A DNA stretch of 10,406 nt from Deltaproteobacteria bacterium (GCA_016926135.1 JAFGPH010000513.1:1-10406); one strand, 5' to 3'. Counted from the stretch's first letter, positions 1 to 6,696 are shown. Notes: a model not told the origin generated them from the letters alone. Program-made: numbers and translations.

Positions 1-387
1 CTCTTTTTCGCCGTCCCCGGACGCCGGTTCTTCGGTCCGCTCCGATCCGGTCCCGCGAAACCCGAGCCTCTCGAGCATAGGAGAGATGTCTTCTTTCACC
101 GGTTCACCGTTACGCAAATACCGATACAGGGTCTGGAGCATTCCCGTCCCCTCCTCCAAGGGGCACAGGTCGTCCCTCTCCGCGAGAATGACCTTCTCCA
201 TGTAGGACTTCAGGGCAGACACGAGAGCCAGAAAGGAGGGCTCACCGGCTCCCCCGGCATCCTCCTCCAGCCTGCACAAGGCATTCATGATGTTGCCCAT
301 GGCAGGGATGTCACCCTTGTCCAAGGTCACCAGTTCCAGCGCAATCTCCTCGATGTTTTTTTCCATTCTTTCGACAAACTCGGACAT
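1..387 (-). CDS. Probable chemotaxis protein, CheA-type N-terminal region (partial, runs off the left edge)
   Basis: An open minus-strand frame begins at ATG 387 and stays open for 129 codons to the window edge, so only the N-terminus is visible. The start is supported by GGGGAGGA about 7 nt upstream. The visible protein (MSEFVERMEKNIEEI...) is acidic and helical, with short amphipathic helices up to about residue 105. It then enters a charged Glu/Gly/Ser-rich stretch that looks like an inter-domain linker. I see no phosphorylatable-His Hpt motif and no kinase boxes in this part. It lies 101 nt downstream of cheY in a cheZ-cheY order, where a CheA histidine kinase is expected. Some deltaproteobacterial CheA proteins, as I recall, start with a comparable helical domain before the first Hpt. 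The gene itself is convincing. The CheA assignment rests mainly on context; another chemotaxis accessory protein is possible. Confidence 0.55.
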   Translation of the reverse strand, partial: MSEFVERMEKNIEEIALELVTLDKGDIPAMGNIMNALCRLEEDAGGAGEPSFLALVSALKSYMEKVILAERDDLCPLEEGTGMLQTLYRYLRNGEPVKEDISPMLERLGFRGTGSERTEEPASGDGEKE

Positions 388-488
388 GGTGCGATCCTCC
401 CCTTTACCATTCTCACGGTGTCCGCCACCGGGTCTCCCCAGACCTTGGCTCGATCTGAGATCTGAACCGGCGGATTCCGGACGGCCCC

Positions 489-869
489 TCAACCGATCAC
501 CTTCTGCAGCTTTTCACCGAAGGTCTCGGGAGTGAAGGGCTTGACGATGTAATTGGAGACCCCGGCCTTCACCGCCTCAATCACATTCTCCTTCTGCCCC
601 TCAGCGGTGACCATGAGGAATGGAATGGCCTTGAGATCCGCGTCACCGCGCACGGCCTTCAGGAGTTCGAGACCGCTCATGTTGGGCATGTTCCAGTCTG
701 ACACGATGAGCCCGATCTTCTCCTTCTTCAGCTCGCTCAGGGCCGCGCTGCCATCTTCGGCCTCGATGATGTTGCCGAAGCCCAGCTGTTTGAGAACACC
801 TTTGACAATGCGTCTCATGGTGGCGAAATCATCCACCACGAGGACCTTGATTGACGTATCCATGGGCAT
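489..869 (-). CDS. cheY: Chemotaxis response regulator CheY
   Basis: This is a 126-residue single-domain receiver, the usual CheY length. The acidic pocket is D13-D14, the phospho-acceptor is D58 in SDWNMPNMSGLELLK, the switch Thr is T88 in MVTAEGQKEN, and the conserved Lys is K110 in VKPF. Y107 matches the aromatic switch residue Y106 of E. coli CheY. The stretches VVDDFATMRRIVKG and WNMPNM.GLELLK follow E. coli CheY closely, so this is a motor-binding CheY rather than a generic receiver. Phosphorylated by CheA, it binds the flagellar switch to change rotation. It sits 110 nt downstream of cheZ, whose product dephosphorylates it. ATG 869 has GGGGAGGG upstream; a second in-frame ATG at 863 is a less likely start. 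It is probably co-transcribed with cheZ. Confidence 0.96.
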   Translation of the reverse strand: MPMDTSIKVLVVDDFATMRRIVKGVLKQLGFGNIIEAEDGSAALSELKKEKIGLIVSDWNMPNMSGLELLKAVRGDADLKAIPFLMVTAEGQKENVIEAVKAGVSNYIVKPFTPETFGEKLQKVIG

Positions 870-943
870 CTCTCTTTTCCCTCCCCTGCTTTGTTGGTAT
901 AGAATAAGTAATGGTTCGTAACCGGTCTACCGGGTTCTCCACC

Positions 944-971
944 TTCCGACTCCCGACCCCCGATTTCCGAA
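944..971. repeat. Four degenerate 7-bp tandem repeats in the cheZ-cheY gap
   Basis: On the plus strand the units TTCCGAC, TCCCGAC, CCCCGAT and TTCCGAA follow each other without spacing, sharing the pattern YYCCGAN. They lie just after the cheZ stop codon (TGA, 982-980) in the 110-nt gap before cheY. I see no coding potential and no clear terminator in them. They look like a short microsatellite-type tract. A regulatory role is not shown by the sequence. Confidence 0.5.
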
Positions 972-979
972 TTCAATTT

Positions 980-2065
980 TCACAGCGTCGCCAGCAACTC
1001 GTCGATCTGGTTTTGATCCAGACCTTGCCCGCGCTTCTGCGGCCCCTTCAACTCGCACTTGTACCGCTCCACATCCCCTCGCAGGTCTTCAAAGCTCCGG
1101 GTGGGATCCTCCTTGTGTTTCTGGATCTTGAGGCCCAGGGAGATGATCATGTCTTCGATGCGGGTCTCCATGGACTTGACCAGCCCGATGATCTTCTGGA
1201 TCCGCTGGCCCACCAGGTCCTGAAAGCTGAGGGGTTCCATCATGTTCAAGGAGAGGGCCCTCATCCGCCGGAGGCCCTCCCTCTGCCCCTGGAGAAGCTT
1301 GGCCACATCCCCGGGGAGCCCGTTCCTCGCGTTTACCCCCGAAAGGAAGGACTCCAGCCTGCCCAGAACCCCTTCGGCCAGATCCATCTGGGCTTCGTTG
1401 ATATCCATGATCTTCATGGTGCTTTCCTCGAGGGTCTCATTGATCCCCTCCAGTTGATTGCTTGCCTCCGGGATATCCTCTGCAGCCATGACCATGATGT
1501 CCGGTTGGATCTTCTGCTGAAAATCCGTTCTGAAGTCGATCAGTTCCTGCGCGACCTCCTTGATCTTTCCGGAGATTTCCATGGTCAGGGCCTCGAAGAA
1601 CTCGCCGTTCTTCATCTTGAGGATCATCTCCTTGAGGTCTTTGAGTTCTTCCAGCGTGGCATTGACCGCCCCCAGCTTCTCGTCGATCTCCTCAATGGCG
1701 CTTTCTCGCCCGCCCCCGGTATCGACCTCGTCGGTACTCCACCAGCGGCAGAAGCGTTGATGCCCTGTCACGTCCACCCCCGAGAGAAGAGACTCCGGGA
1801 GTTCCGTCACATTGAAGAGAAGATGGTAGTCCTTCAGGTTGAATGCGACCCCGGACTTCAGGATAAGGAAATAGGGCTTTCTTTCCCCGGGGTTCCCGGG
1901 TTCCCGGACGGGGTATACCTTGCCGTCCACCTCCAGAAAGAGTCCGCCGTCCGGCGATGGCGTGACTTTCGCGTTCTCCTGCGTGATGATCTTCCTCACA
2001 TTCCTAATGTCAAAAGCGACCTGTTCCGCGCTTCCATCCAGGCCTCCCATGATCACACTCAGCAT
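980..2065 (-). CDS. cheZ: CheY-P phosphatase CheZ with a long N-terminal extension
   Basis: CheZ removes the phosphoryl group from CheY-P and so ends the motor signal. The diagnostic active-site segment is SFQDLVGQRIQKII at residues 280-293. D283 and Q287 correspond to D143 and Q147 of E. coli CheZ. The extreme C-terminus (DQNQIDELLATL, 350-361) matches the short amphipathic tail by which CheZ grips CheY. Between about residues 120 and 315 the protein is a long Glu/Lys/Leu-rich helical region, as expected for the dimeric four-helix bundle. At 361 residues it is far longer than E. coli CheZ (214). Residues 1-115 form an extra domain rich in beta-type sequence (GGLFLEVDGKVYPV, KPYFLILKSGVAF) that I do not recognise. 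ATG 2065 has GGGGGAG about 10 nt upstream. A sigma-54-like element lies about 85 nt upstream, and cheY follows. Confidence 0.93.
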   Translation of the reverse strand: MLSVIMGGLDGSAEQVAFDIRNVRKIITQENAKVTPSPDGGLFLEVDGKVYPVREPGNPGERKPYFLILKSGVAFNLKDYHLLFNVTELPESLLSGVDVTGHQRFCRWWSTDEVDTGGGRESAIEEIDEKLGAVNATLEELKDLKEMILKMKNGEFFEALTMEISGKIKEVAQELIDFRTDFQQKIQPDIMVMAAEDIPEASNQLEGINETLEESTMKIMDINEAQMDLAEGVLGRLESFLSGVNARNGLPGDVAKLLQGQREGLRRMRALSLNMMEPLSFQDLVGQRIQKIIGLVKSMETRIEDMIISLGLKIQKHKEDPTRSFEDLRGDVERYKCELKGPQKRGQGLDQNQIDELLATL

Positions 2066-2150
2066 ATTCTCTCTGCTCCCCCGTCAACCCCAGTAATAGG
2101 TTCGTTGAATCTCGGAACGCACATTTCTCCCATGGTTTTCCTATCGATTT

Positions 2151-2166
2151 AGCAAGATGCGTACCA
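2151..2166 (-). promoter_or_regulatory. Sigma-54 (-24/-12) promoter for cheZ-cheY
   Basis: Read on the minus strand from 2166 the sequence is TGGTACGCATCTTGCT. It matches the RpoN consensus TGGCAC-N5-TTGCW at every position but one (C to T at position 4), with the required GG-to-GC spacing. Transcription would start near 2140, giving a leader of about 75 nt before the cheZ ATG at 2065. Sigma-54 control of motility genes is well known in flagellated proteobacteria and relatives. I did not identify a binding site for the enhancer protein such a promoter needs. Confidence 0.7.
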
Positions 2167-2246
2167 TCGAAAAGGTCTCTACACGGTAACTCCCTGTTTC
2201 ACTTCAAACTATTGTTTTTCTTGCCGTAAGCTTCGATCTCTGCGTC

Positions 2247-2936
2247 CTATTCTGCATGGCATTCCATCGTCATTCTTCTGACGCGTTCATCATCGCTGCC
2301 CGGCAACGAGACCCTCACCGCAACAGGTCGGAAGATCACGCTGCGCAGGGGGAGATGCACCTCTTCGTGGGCGATCACCCTCTTTTCGGTCTGACGGTCA
2401 ATGCCCTCGGGCCGCAGATGGAGGGAGATCTTCAGCGCCAGGCGGCTCCCCACGCCGGTTGCGCAAGAGAGAAAGGCATTCAGCTCCCTTTCCACGAGCT
2501 TTTCGCCGCCTGCAAGGAGGGTTGAACGGATGAAGTGCGTGGGATGAGGCATCTCGACGCGGAGAAACCTTGCGGCCCATTCGTCGGATCCGGCCATGTT
2601 CTTCCTGAAGACACCCTCGATATCCCACACGAACAAAGAGTCCTTGCCGTATGCCCTGATCCTATCGAGGAGCCTCTTTCTCGTTTCGTTGAGGCCCTGC
2701 CTGAGGATCATCTCGGTAGGCTTGAAGGCCGAGAAGATGGCCCTCCCCTGAGAAAAACACAGGTCCTCAATATCCTGGTCGGTCATGGGCTCGCCGCTCA
2801 ATTTGTGGTAAAGGCAGAAGATGGCTTCTTCGTCCAGGGGCAGAAGCGACCTCGCCGGAGATTCCATTACCGATAGTGAAACCAGGAAGAGAGCCACGGC
2901 TAAGGCAAACAACGGATGGACGGCCTTCCCCTTCAT
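2247..2936 (-). CDS. Exported protein of unknown function, coupled to an M23 peptidase
   Basis: This is a 229-residue protein that I do not recognise. Residues 1-28 look like a signal peptide: MKGK start, hydrophobic core PLFALAVALFLVSLSV, and a likely cleavage after SPA. There is no later membrane segment, so it should be periplasmic or surface-associated. The mature part has an acidic start (LPLDEEAIFCLYHKLSGEP), a helical middle with many Arg residues (about 78-95), and a C-terminal half of alternating hydrophobic residues suggesting beta strands (LALKISLHLRPEG, RPVAVRVSLPG). Cysteines at 41, 60, 158 and 226 could form disulfides. The ATG lies 3 nt after the TAG of the upstream M23 gene, with AAAGGG inside that gene's end as its likely ribosome site. 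The two are therefore almost certainly co-translated. A role in envelope or peptidoglycan processing is inferred from this coupling only. Confidence 0.85.
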   Translation of the reverse strand: MKGKAVHPLFALAVALFLVSLSVMESPARSLLPLDEEAIFCLYHKLSGEPMTDQDIEDLCFSQGRAIFSAFKPTEMILRQGLNETRKRLLDRIRAYGKDSLFVWDIEGVFRKNMAGSDEWAARFLRVEMPHPTHFIRSTLLAGGEKLVERELNAFLSCATGVGSRLALKISLHLRPEGIDRQTEKRVIAHEEVHLPLRSVIFRPVAVRVSLPGSDDERVRRMTMECHAE

Positions 2937-2939
2937 GGC

Positions 2940-3866
2940 CTACCCTTTCATGTCCAGGATGAACTGCATGGGATCCACGGCGCGGTTCCCCACAATGACA
3001 GCATAGTGAAGATGGGGGCTTGTGGAAAGGCCTGTGTTACCCATGAACCCCAAAATACTCCCACGCTCCACCTTCGTCCCTTCGCTGACCGAAACCCTTT
3101 CCAGATGTCCATAGATCGTCTTGATTCGTCCGGCATGCTGAAGAACCAGATAGTTGCCCAGCCACTGATCATAGCCTTTGCTGATCACCGTGCCGGATCC
3201 GGGAGCGATGATTTTCGTTCCCCTGGGGCCGACCAGATCCACGCCTGCATGAAACTCGACCCTGTTGGTAAAGGGATTCTTCCTGAGACCAAACCCTGAA
3301 GAGACCCTTGGCTTTTCCATCATGACCGGTGCGATGCTGGGTGTCTGCTCCCACATCTCCCCCTGCCGGATCTTCAGCCTGCTGAGCACTTCGTAGTTGG
3401 AGGTGAGGGCCTCGGCCTTCACCGCGAGGTCCCGGTAGGGATTGATGGCAGACAGAACCGCAGCCGTTTGTCCCTCATGTTCCTCCTTACCCCGCGATAC
3501 CGACCCTTTCTTCGAATGGCGCGATCTTGACTCTCCTCCCAGTCCCACCGCCTGATCCAGGGACTCGTATTTTTCCATGCCGAAGTGATTTCGCAGGATC
3601 CCCTCCTTCTCTTCCAGGGATGCCAGGGCACTTCTGACATGAAAAAGCGTCAAGATTTCTGCCCTCAGATCATCTCTCTCCAACTGAAGCTCAAACACCC
3701 TGTTCTGAAGGAAAAAAATGCCTCTTTGGAGAAAAGGAAGGGCCGCGACGCAGAGAAAAAGGATCAACAAAAAACTCTTTAAAATAAAGGGGCTTATGGA
3801 AAAACTGCCCGCCCTTCCGAAACCGTTTCGGGATATCCAGATTATCTGAGTTCTCGTCAAGCTCAT
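2940..3866 (-). CDS. Membrane-anchored M23 family metallopeptidase (LytM/peptidoglycan endopeptidase type)
   Basis: A 308-residue protein. After a short basic cytoplasmic N-terminus there is one membrane segment (about 27-46, PFILKSFLLILFLCVAALPF). A helical, probably coiled-coil stretch follows (about 50-95), then a polar linker rich in Ser/Arg/Lys (110-132), and a C-terminal M23/LytM domain (about 185-300). Zinc ligands are intact: H206 and D210 in HAGVDL, and H287 in SPHLHYAV, with H254 (YGHL) and H285 as catalytic histidines. VSSGFGLRKNPF is the usual domain entry. Such proteins cut peptide cross-links in peptidoglycan from the periplasmic side, so this one is probably active rather than a degenerate LytM activator. 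It heads a two-gene unit with the exported protein downstream. The start is uncertain: ATG 3866 is only 2 nt from AGGAGG, whereas TTG 3860 (codon 3) is 8 nt away. Confidence 0.92.
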   Translation of the reverse strand: MSLTRTQIIWISRNGFGRAGSFSISPFILKSFLLILFLCVAALPFLQRGIFFLQNRVFELQLERDDLRAEILTLFHVRSALASLEEKEGILRNHFGMEKYESLDQAVGLGGESRSRHSKKGSVSRGKEEHEGQTAAVLSAINPYRDLAVKAEALTSNYEVLSRLKIRQGEMWEQTPSIAPVMMEKPRVSSGFGLRKNPFTNRVEFHAGVDLVGPRGTKIIAPGSGTVISKGYDQWLGNYLVLQHAGRIKTIYGHLERVSVSEGTKVERGSILGFMGNTGLSTSPHLHYAVIVGNRAVDPMQFILDMKG

Positions 3867-3868
3867 AT

Positions 3869-3874
3869 CCTCCT
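3869..3874 (-). promoter_or_regulatory. Strong Shine-Dalgarno (AGGAGG) of the M23 gene, implying a TTG start
   Basis: On the minus strand the order is AGGAGG, then AT, then ATG AGC TTG. The gap to the ATG at 3866 is 2 nt, too short for efficient initiation. The gap to the in-frame TTG at 3860 is 8 nt, which is near ideal. The true start may therefore be TTG 3860, giving a 306-residue protein beginning TRTQIIW after the initiator Met. Confidence 0.6.
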
Positions 3875-3942
3875 AAAGATCTCGACCCATCAGCGAAATA
3901 GCTAACTCCTCTGGAATCTCTTTTCACTACTTGGGTTAACTA

Positions 3943-3958
3943 AGCAAATTCTATGCCT
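3943..3958 (-). promoter_or_regulatory. Probable sigma-54 (-24/-12) promoter for the M23 peptidase unit
   Basis: Minus strand from 3958 reads AGGCATAGAATTTGCT. Against TGGCAC-N5-TTGCW it keeps both invariant dinucleotides (GG and GC) at correct spacing and differs at two positions (T1 to A, C6 to T). The start site would be near 3932, giving a leader of about 65-70 nt, similar to that inferred for cheZ. The match is weaker than the cheZ element. Confidence 0.45.
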
Positions 3959-4016
3959 TTTGTCTCAGAGGATGATATGACGGGGTCTCTGCTGGATGAG
4001 GTAGGGTGATCTCGGT

Positions 4017-4529
4017 CTAGCGGTTGTCGATGTAGGGAAACCAGTCCCCCTGCCGGATCTTGTCCACCCTGATCACGGCCACTTCATTGGTGGTGGTGTT
4101 GTAGACGACCTTGCGGCCCTTTTCCCCGCCCACGTCTTCGGAAACGATGGGAATCCGCTTTCGTCTCAAGATCATCCTGGCCGTCCGGATGTTTTCCGAG
4201 CCCACATTCTTCGGGCCTGTCTTTGGTTGGAAGGCCCCGCCGAAAACCTGTGCATCGAGGTTCTTGATCTTGGATCCGTCGTCGAGCATCATGCCAATGA
4301 GCGCCAGGGTAGATACGTTTCCGTACCGTGCCGTGGCCTCCTCCAGCCGGCTGATGGAAGGCAACTGAAAGTGGTTCATCCCGCCGGCCTTTCGTTTTCT
4401 GTCATAGAGACAGACCGCAACACATGAGCCCAGCACGGTGGATATGACGGTAGGCTCCTTGGGAACCAGGATGTATCCGGGCTTCAGAAAATAGTTCTCG
4501 GCAACCGCCACCTCAGATCTCTCAAACAT
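4017..4529 (-). CDS. cheD: Chemoreceptor glutamine deamidase CheD
   Basis: CheD deamidates specific Gln residues of methyl-accepting chemotaxis receptors in the cytoplasm and tunes their adaptation. The 170-residue length suits the family (157 in Thermotoga). Catalytic Cys is C36 in STVLGSCVAVCLYD and catalytic His is H53 in GGMNHFQLP, with the same 17-residue spacing as C27/H44 of Thermotoga CheD. The third catalytic position (T21 there) is S30 here, with T31 next to it. The further family motifs VFGGA (about 95-99), NVGSEN (about 108-113) and EDVGGEKGRKV (about 131-141) are present. ATG 4529 has GGAGG about 8 nt upstream. It begins 15 nt after the stop of a stand-alone receiver protein, so the two are likely one transcript. 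The M23 unit starts about 150 nt downstream from its own promoter. Confidence 0.95.
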   Translation of the reverse strand: MFERSEVAVAENYFLKPGYILVPKEPTVISTVLGSCVAVCLYDRKRKAGGMNHFQLPSISRLEEATARYGNVSTLALIGMMLDDGSKIKNLDAQVFGGAFQPKTGPKNVGSENIRTARMILRRKRIPIVSEDVGGEKGRKVVYNTTTNEVAVIRVDKIRQGDWFPYIDNR

Positions 4530-4544
4530 GCCTCGGCCTCCGCT

Positions 4545-5084
4545 CTATAGTCCCCCCTGTGAAGCGGCCGTCCCGGTTTCGCAAATGTTTCTGATCTTGA
4601 CCGAGAGTTCGCTGATGCCGAAGGGCTTCTGGATGTATCCATTGCAGCCCCTGTCCATGATCTCCGTGGTCTTCTCGCCTGACCCGCATCCGGTGATCAC
4701 AAGCACCTTCACCAGCGGATTGATCCGCTTCATGCACTTGTAGACCTCGACTCCATCCATCTTGGGCATGACCATGTCGAGCAAAACGAGGTCGATCCCA
4801 CGCCACTGTCTCTGATAGAGGCGGACGGCCTCTTCCCCGTCTCCAGCGGTCATGACCTGGTAGCCAAGCGCCTTTAGGACCTCCCTGCCGACTTCCCGTA
4901 TCGTTTCCTCATCGTCGACAAGGAACACGCTGGCGATCCCCCGGAGGGCAACACCCCCTGCAGTATCCCAACCGATCTTCGGGGGATCTCTCTCCCCGTC
5001 ATCGAAGGGGCTGGGATAAAAGGCTATGGAATTCATGCTCTTGGGAACGCAAAACGACATGAACCATCGCGGTCCGTTCCGCAT
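4545..5084 (-). CDS. Stand-alone response regulator receiver protein linked to cheD
   Basis: The receiver domain covers about residues 52-170 of the 179-residue frame. The acidic pair is D57-D58 in VFLVDDEETIREVG, the phospho-acceptor is D103 in LVLLDMVMPKMDG, the switch Thr is T131, and the Lys is K153 in GYIQKPFG. No output domain follows, so it works by protein contact or as a phosphate relay or sink. The wording (IREVGREVLKALGY, IMDRGCNGYIQKPF) resembles receiver modules at the ends of hybrid histidine kinases more than CheY, so its kinase may be outside the classical Che pathway. The first 50 residues match no domain I know and have weak initiation signals. The true start may be M9, M17 or later. 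It precedes cheD by 15 nt, which suggests a signalling link to receptor adaptation; this is inference. Confidence 0.85.
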   Translation of the reverse strand: MRNGPRWFMSFCVPKSMNSIAFYPSPFDDGERDPPKIGWDTAGGVALRGIASVFLVDDEETIREVGREVLKALGYQVMTAGDGEEAVRLYQRQWRGIDLVLLDMVMPKMDGVEVYKCMKRINPLVKVLVITGCGSGEKTTEIMDRGCNGYIQKPFGISELSVKIRNICETGTAASQGGL

Positions 5085-5517
5085 GTTCGAGACCCCCTGC
5101 CTACGGTTTGGGCAAAATGGAGGTGGACAATATCTCAGGCAAGTCCCTTCTTGCTGAGGGATCGAAGCATGAACAGCGCCCGTTCGCCCTTCGATACCTC
5201 AGGCCGAACGGGTACTGAACTCAATTGTCCGGATTCATTGTCCACAGGCCCCCACTGCATTTACGTCAATGGGTGACCCCACATTTCAACCATGCCATTT
5301 CCGTGCCACGATCCCTGGAGTGCCCAAGTCACAACCAGTCAACACGAATTCTTCGGCGGGGGCGATTTCGCCATATCGAGAAGCCCCGAATTCAGTCAGC
5401 GCCTTGACATCGCCTCGTTGCCTTTTTGACGATGTACGGGAGCAACTTAGTCCTTGATCTATGAACGCCATTGGGATAATCCTGTTGGCCAAACCTCATA
5501 CCCACGGAGTGGTGCTC
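5085..5517. other. 433-bp non-coding gap between divergent gene clusters
   Basis: I see no convincing gene here. A 68-codon minus-strand frame (5492-5286) crosses into the region before kdnB but has no clear ribosome site. The stretch contains one imperfect hairpin repeat (5179-5212). TTGACA at 5404-5409 has no good -10 partner at 16-18 nt. It must hold the promoters of both the receiver-cheD unit (minus) and the kdnB-kdnA unit (plus), but neither can be fixed by eye. Confidence 0.5.
5179..5212. repeat. Imperfect hairpin repeat (CCCGTTCG ... CGAACGGG)
   Basis: The left arm CCCGTTCGCCC (5179-5189) and right arm GGCCGAACGGG (5202-5212) pair over 10 of 11 positions, with one C-C mismatch, around a 12-nt centre. 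The layout and the TTCG/CTCAGG wording resemble the dispersed GTTCGCCCTTCG...CTCAGG...CGAACGG palindromes seen in many bacterial intergenic regions. There is no T-run after either arm, so it is not a standard terminator. Confidence 0.55.
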
Positions 5518-6693
5518 ATGGAGAAATCAATCAGTGTGGAAGGGATCAAGAGGATGGTCTTCGGCGCCGGGACCCTTGATCAGTTGGGTTCCGAATGCAG
5601 GGCCCTGGGGGCCTCAAGTGCCCTCGTTGTGGTAGACCGGCAACTTTACACAACCGACATCTGCGCCCGGGCACTGGCCTCCCTGAAAGCCAGCCGTGTC
5701 AAGGCCATCCCCTACGGAGAAGTCACGCCGGAACCGCACCCGGCCCTGGCGGACGAGGGGGTGGAGATCGCCCGCAAAGAGGGGGTCCGGTGTGTCATCG
5801 GGCTGGGAGGCGGAAGCACCATGGATGTGGCCAAGGCCATCGCCGTGCTGGCGAAAAACGAAGGGAAAGCCACGGACTATATCGGCCTGGGCCTCGTGAA
5901 AAAGCCGGGCCTGCCTTCCATCATGGTGCCCACGACGGCAGGCACCGGAAGCGAGGTCACATTCACCGCCGTCTTCACCATGAGGGCCACCAAGACCAAG
6001 GGAGGCATCAACAGCCCTTTCCTCTATCCCCATACCGCCATCCTGGATCCAGAGCTCACCCTCGACCTCCCCCCCGAAGTGAGTGCCTTCACGGGGATGG
6101 ATGCCCTCACCCATGCCATCGAGTCGTACACCTCCCTGCAGGCCCATTTCATGAGTGAACCCGCCTCGCTCGCCGCCATAGAGCTGATCTCCTCCAGCCT
6201 GAGGGGGGCGGTGTTTGACGGCAAGCGGTACACCTACCGGGAAAACATGATGAAAGGAAGCTATCTGGCAGGCCTGGGGCTCGCCATGGCGGGTGTCGGG
6301 GCGGTGCACGCCCTCGCCTACCCCCTGGGGGCCCTCTTTGACATCCCTCACGGCACGGCCAATGCCGTTTTGCTGCCCTACGTCCTGCAGTACAATTACC
6401 CTGGGAACGTGGAGAAGTTCTCCCAGATCGCCATGGCCATGGATGAGGCCGAGTCCGGCCTTTCGGACAGGGAACTCGCCTCCCTTACGCCCAAGGCGGT
6501 GTTCGAGCTTTCCGAAGACCTGGGCATCCCCAGGACGCTCAAAGACCTCCTCATCCCCCAGGAAGCCATCCCGGAGATGGCCGAAGCGGCCCTCAAGGTG
6601 ACGAGACCCATGATGAACAATCCCAGGCCTGTGACCCTCAAGGTTGCCCAGGAAATCTACACGAAGGCCTTTATCGGAAGAGAGAAGGAGTGA
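5518..6693 (+). CDS. kdnB: Iron-dependent alcohol dehydrogenase, probably Kdo 8-oxidase KdnB
   Basis: A group III (iron-containing) alcohol dehydrogenase of 391 residues from the preferred start. NAD(P) is bound by GLGGGSTMDVAK (GGGS at 97-100, D103) and PTTAGTGSEVT. All four metal ligands are present: D195 and H199 in GMDALTHAIESY, H264 in VHALAYPLG, and H278 in DIPHGTANAVLLP. The frame stays open upstream to ATG 5461. However, ATG 5518 has CGGAG about 9 nt before it and gives the family-typical beginning MEKSISVEGIKRMVFGAGTLDQLG, so I chose it. Its stop lies 3 nt before a KdnA-like aminotransferase. In Shewanella such a pair oxidises the C8 hydroxyl of Kdo to the aldehyde and then aminates it, giving 8-amino-Kdo. 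The dehydrogenase family is certain. The KdnB function is inferred from the partner, since Fe-ADH substrates cannot be read from sequence alone. Confidence 0.8.
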   Translation: MEKSISVEGIKRMVFGAGTLDQLGSECRALGASSALVVVDRQLYTTDICARALASLKASRVKAIPYGEVTPEPHPALADEGVEIARKEGVRCVIGLGGGSTMDVAKAIAVLAKNEGKATDYIGLGLVKKPGLPSIMVPTTAGTGSEVTFTAVFTMRATKTKGGINSPFLYPHTAILDPELTLDLPPEVSAFTGMDALTHAIESYTSLQAHFMSEPASLAAIELISSSLRGAVFDGKRYTYRENMMKGSYLAGLGLAMAGVGAVHALAYPLGALFDIPHGTANAVLLPYVLQYNYPGNVEKFSQIAMAMDEAESGLSDRELASLTPKAVFELSEDLGIPRTLKDLLIPQEAIPEMAEAALKVTRPMMNNPRPVTLKVAQEIYTKAFIGREKE

Positions 6694-6696
6694 GTC

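Noticed and set aside
911..2152. 413-codon plus-strand frame opposite cheZ
   Set aside because: It is a shadow of cheZ in GC-rich sequence: the minus-strand product has clear CheZ motifs, while this frame is Leu/Pro/His-rich with no recognisable domain.
5166..5181. Sigma-54 element upstream of the receiver-cheD unit (minus strand)
   Set aside because: GG and GC spacing is right, but three consensus positions differ and it overlaps the hairpin arm; too weak to call.
5404..5409. TTGACA as a sigma-70 -35 box for kdnB
   Set aside because: No acceptable -10 hexamer lies 16-18 nt downstream.
5286..5492. 68-codon minus-strand frame in the divergent gap
   Set aside because: It has fairly protein-like composition, but no family I recognise, no clear ribosome site, and overlap with the kdnB leader. 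It may be a decayed fragment or chance.
5461..5517. Upstream ATG 5461 as the kdnB start
   Set aside because: It has no Shine-Dalgarno at useful distance and adds 19 residues not typical of the family; ATG 5518 is better on both counts.
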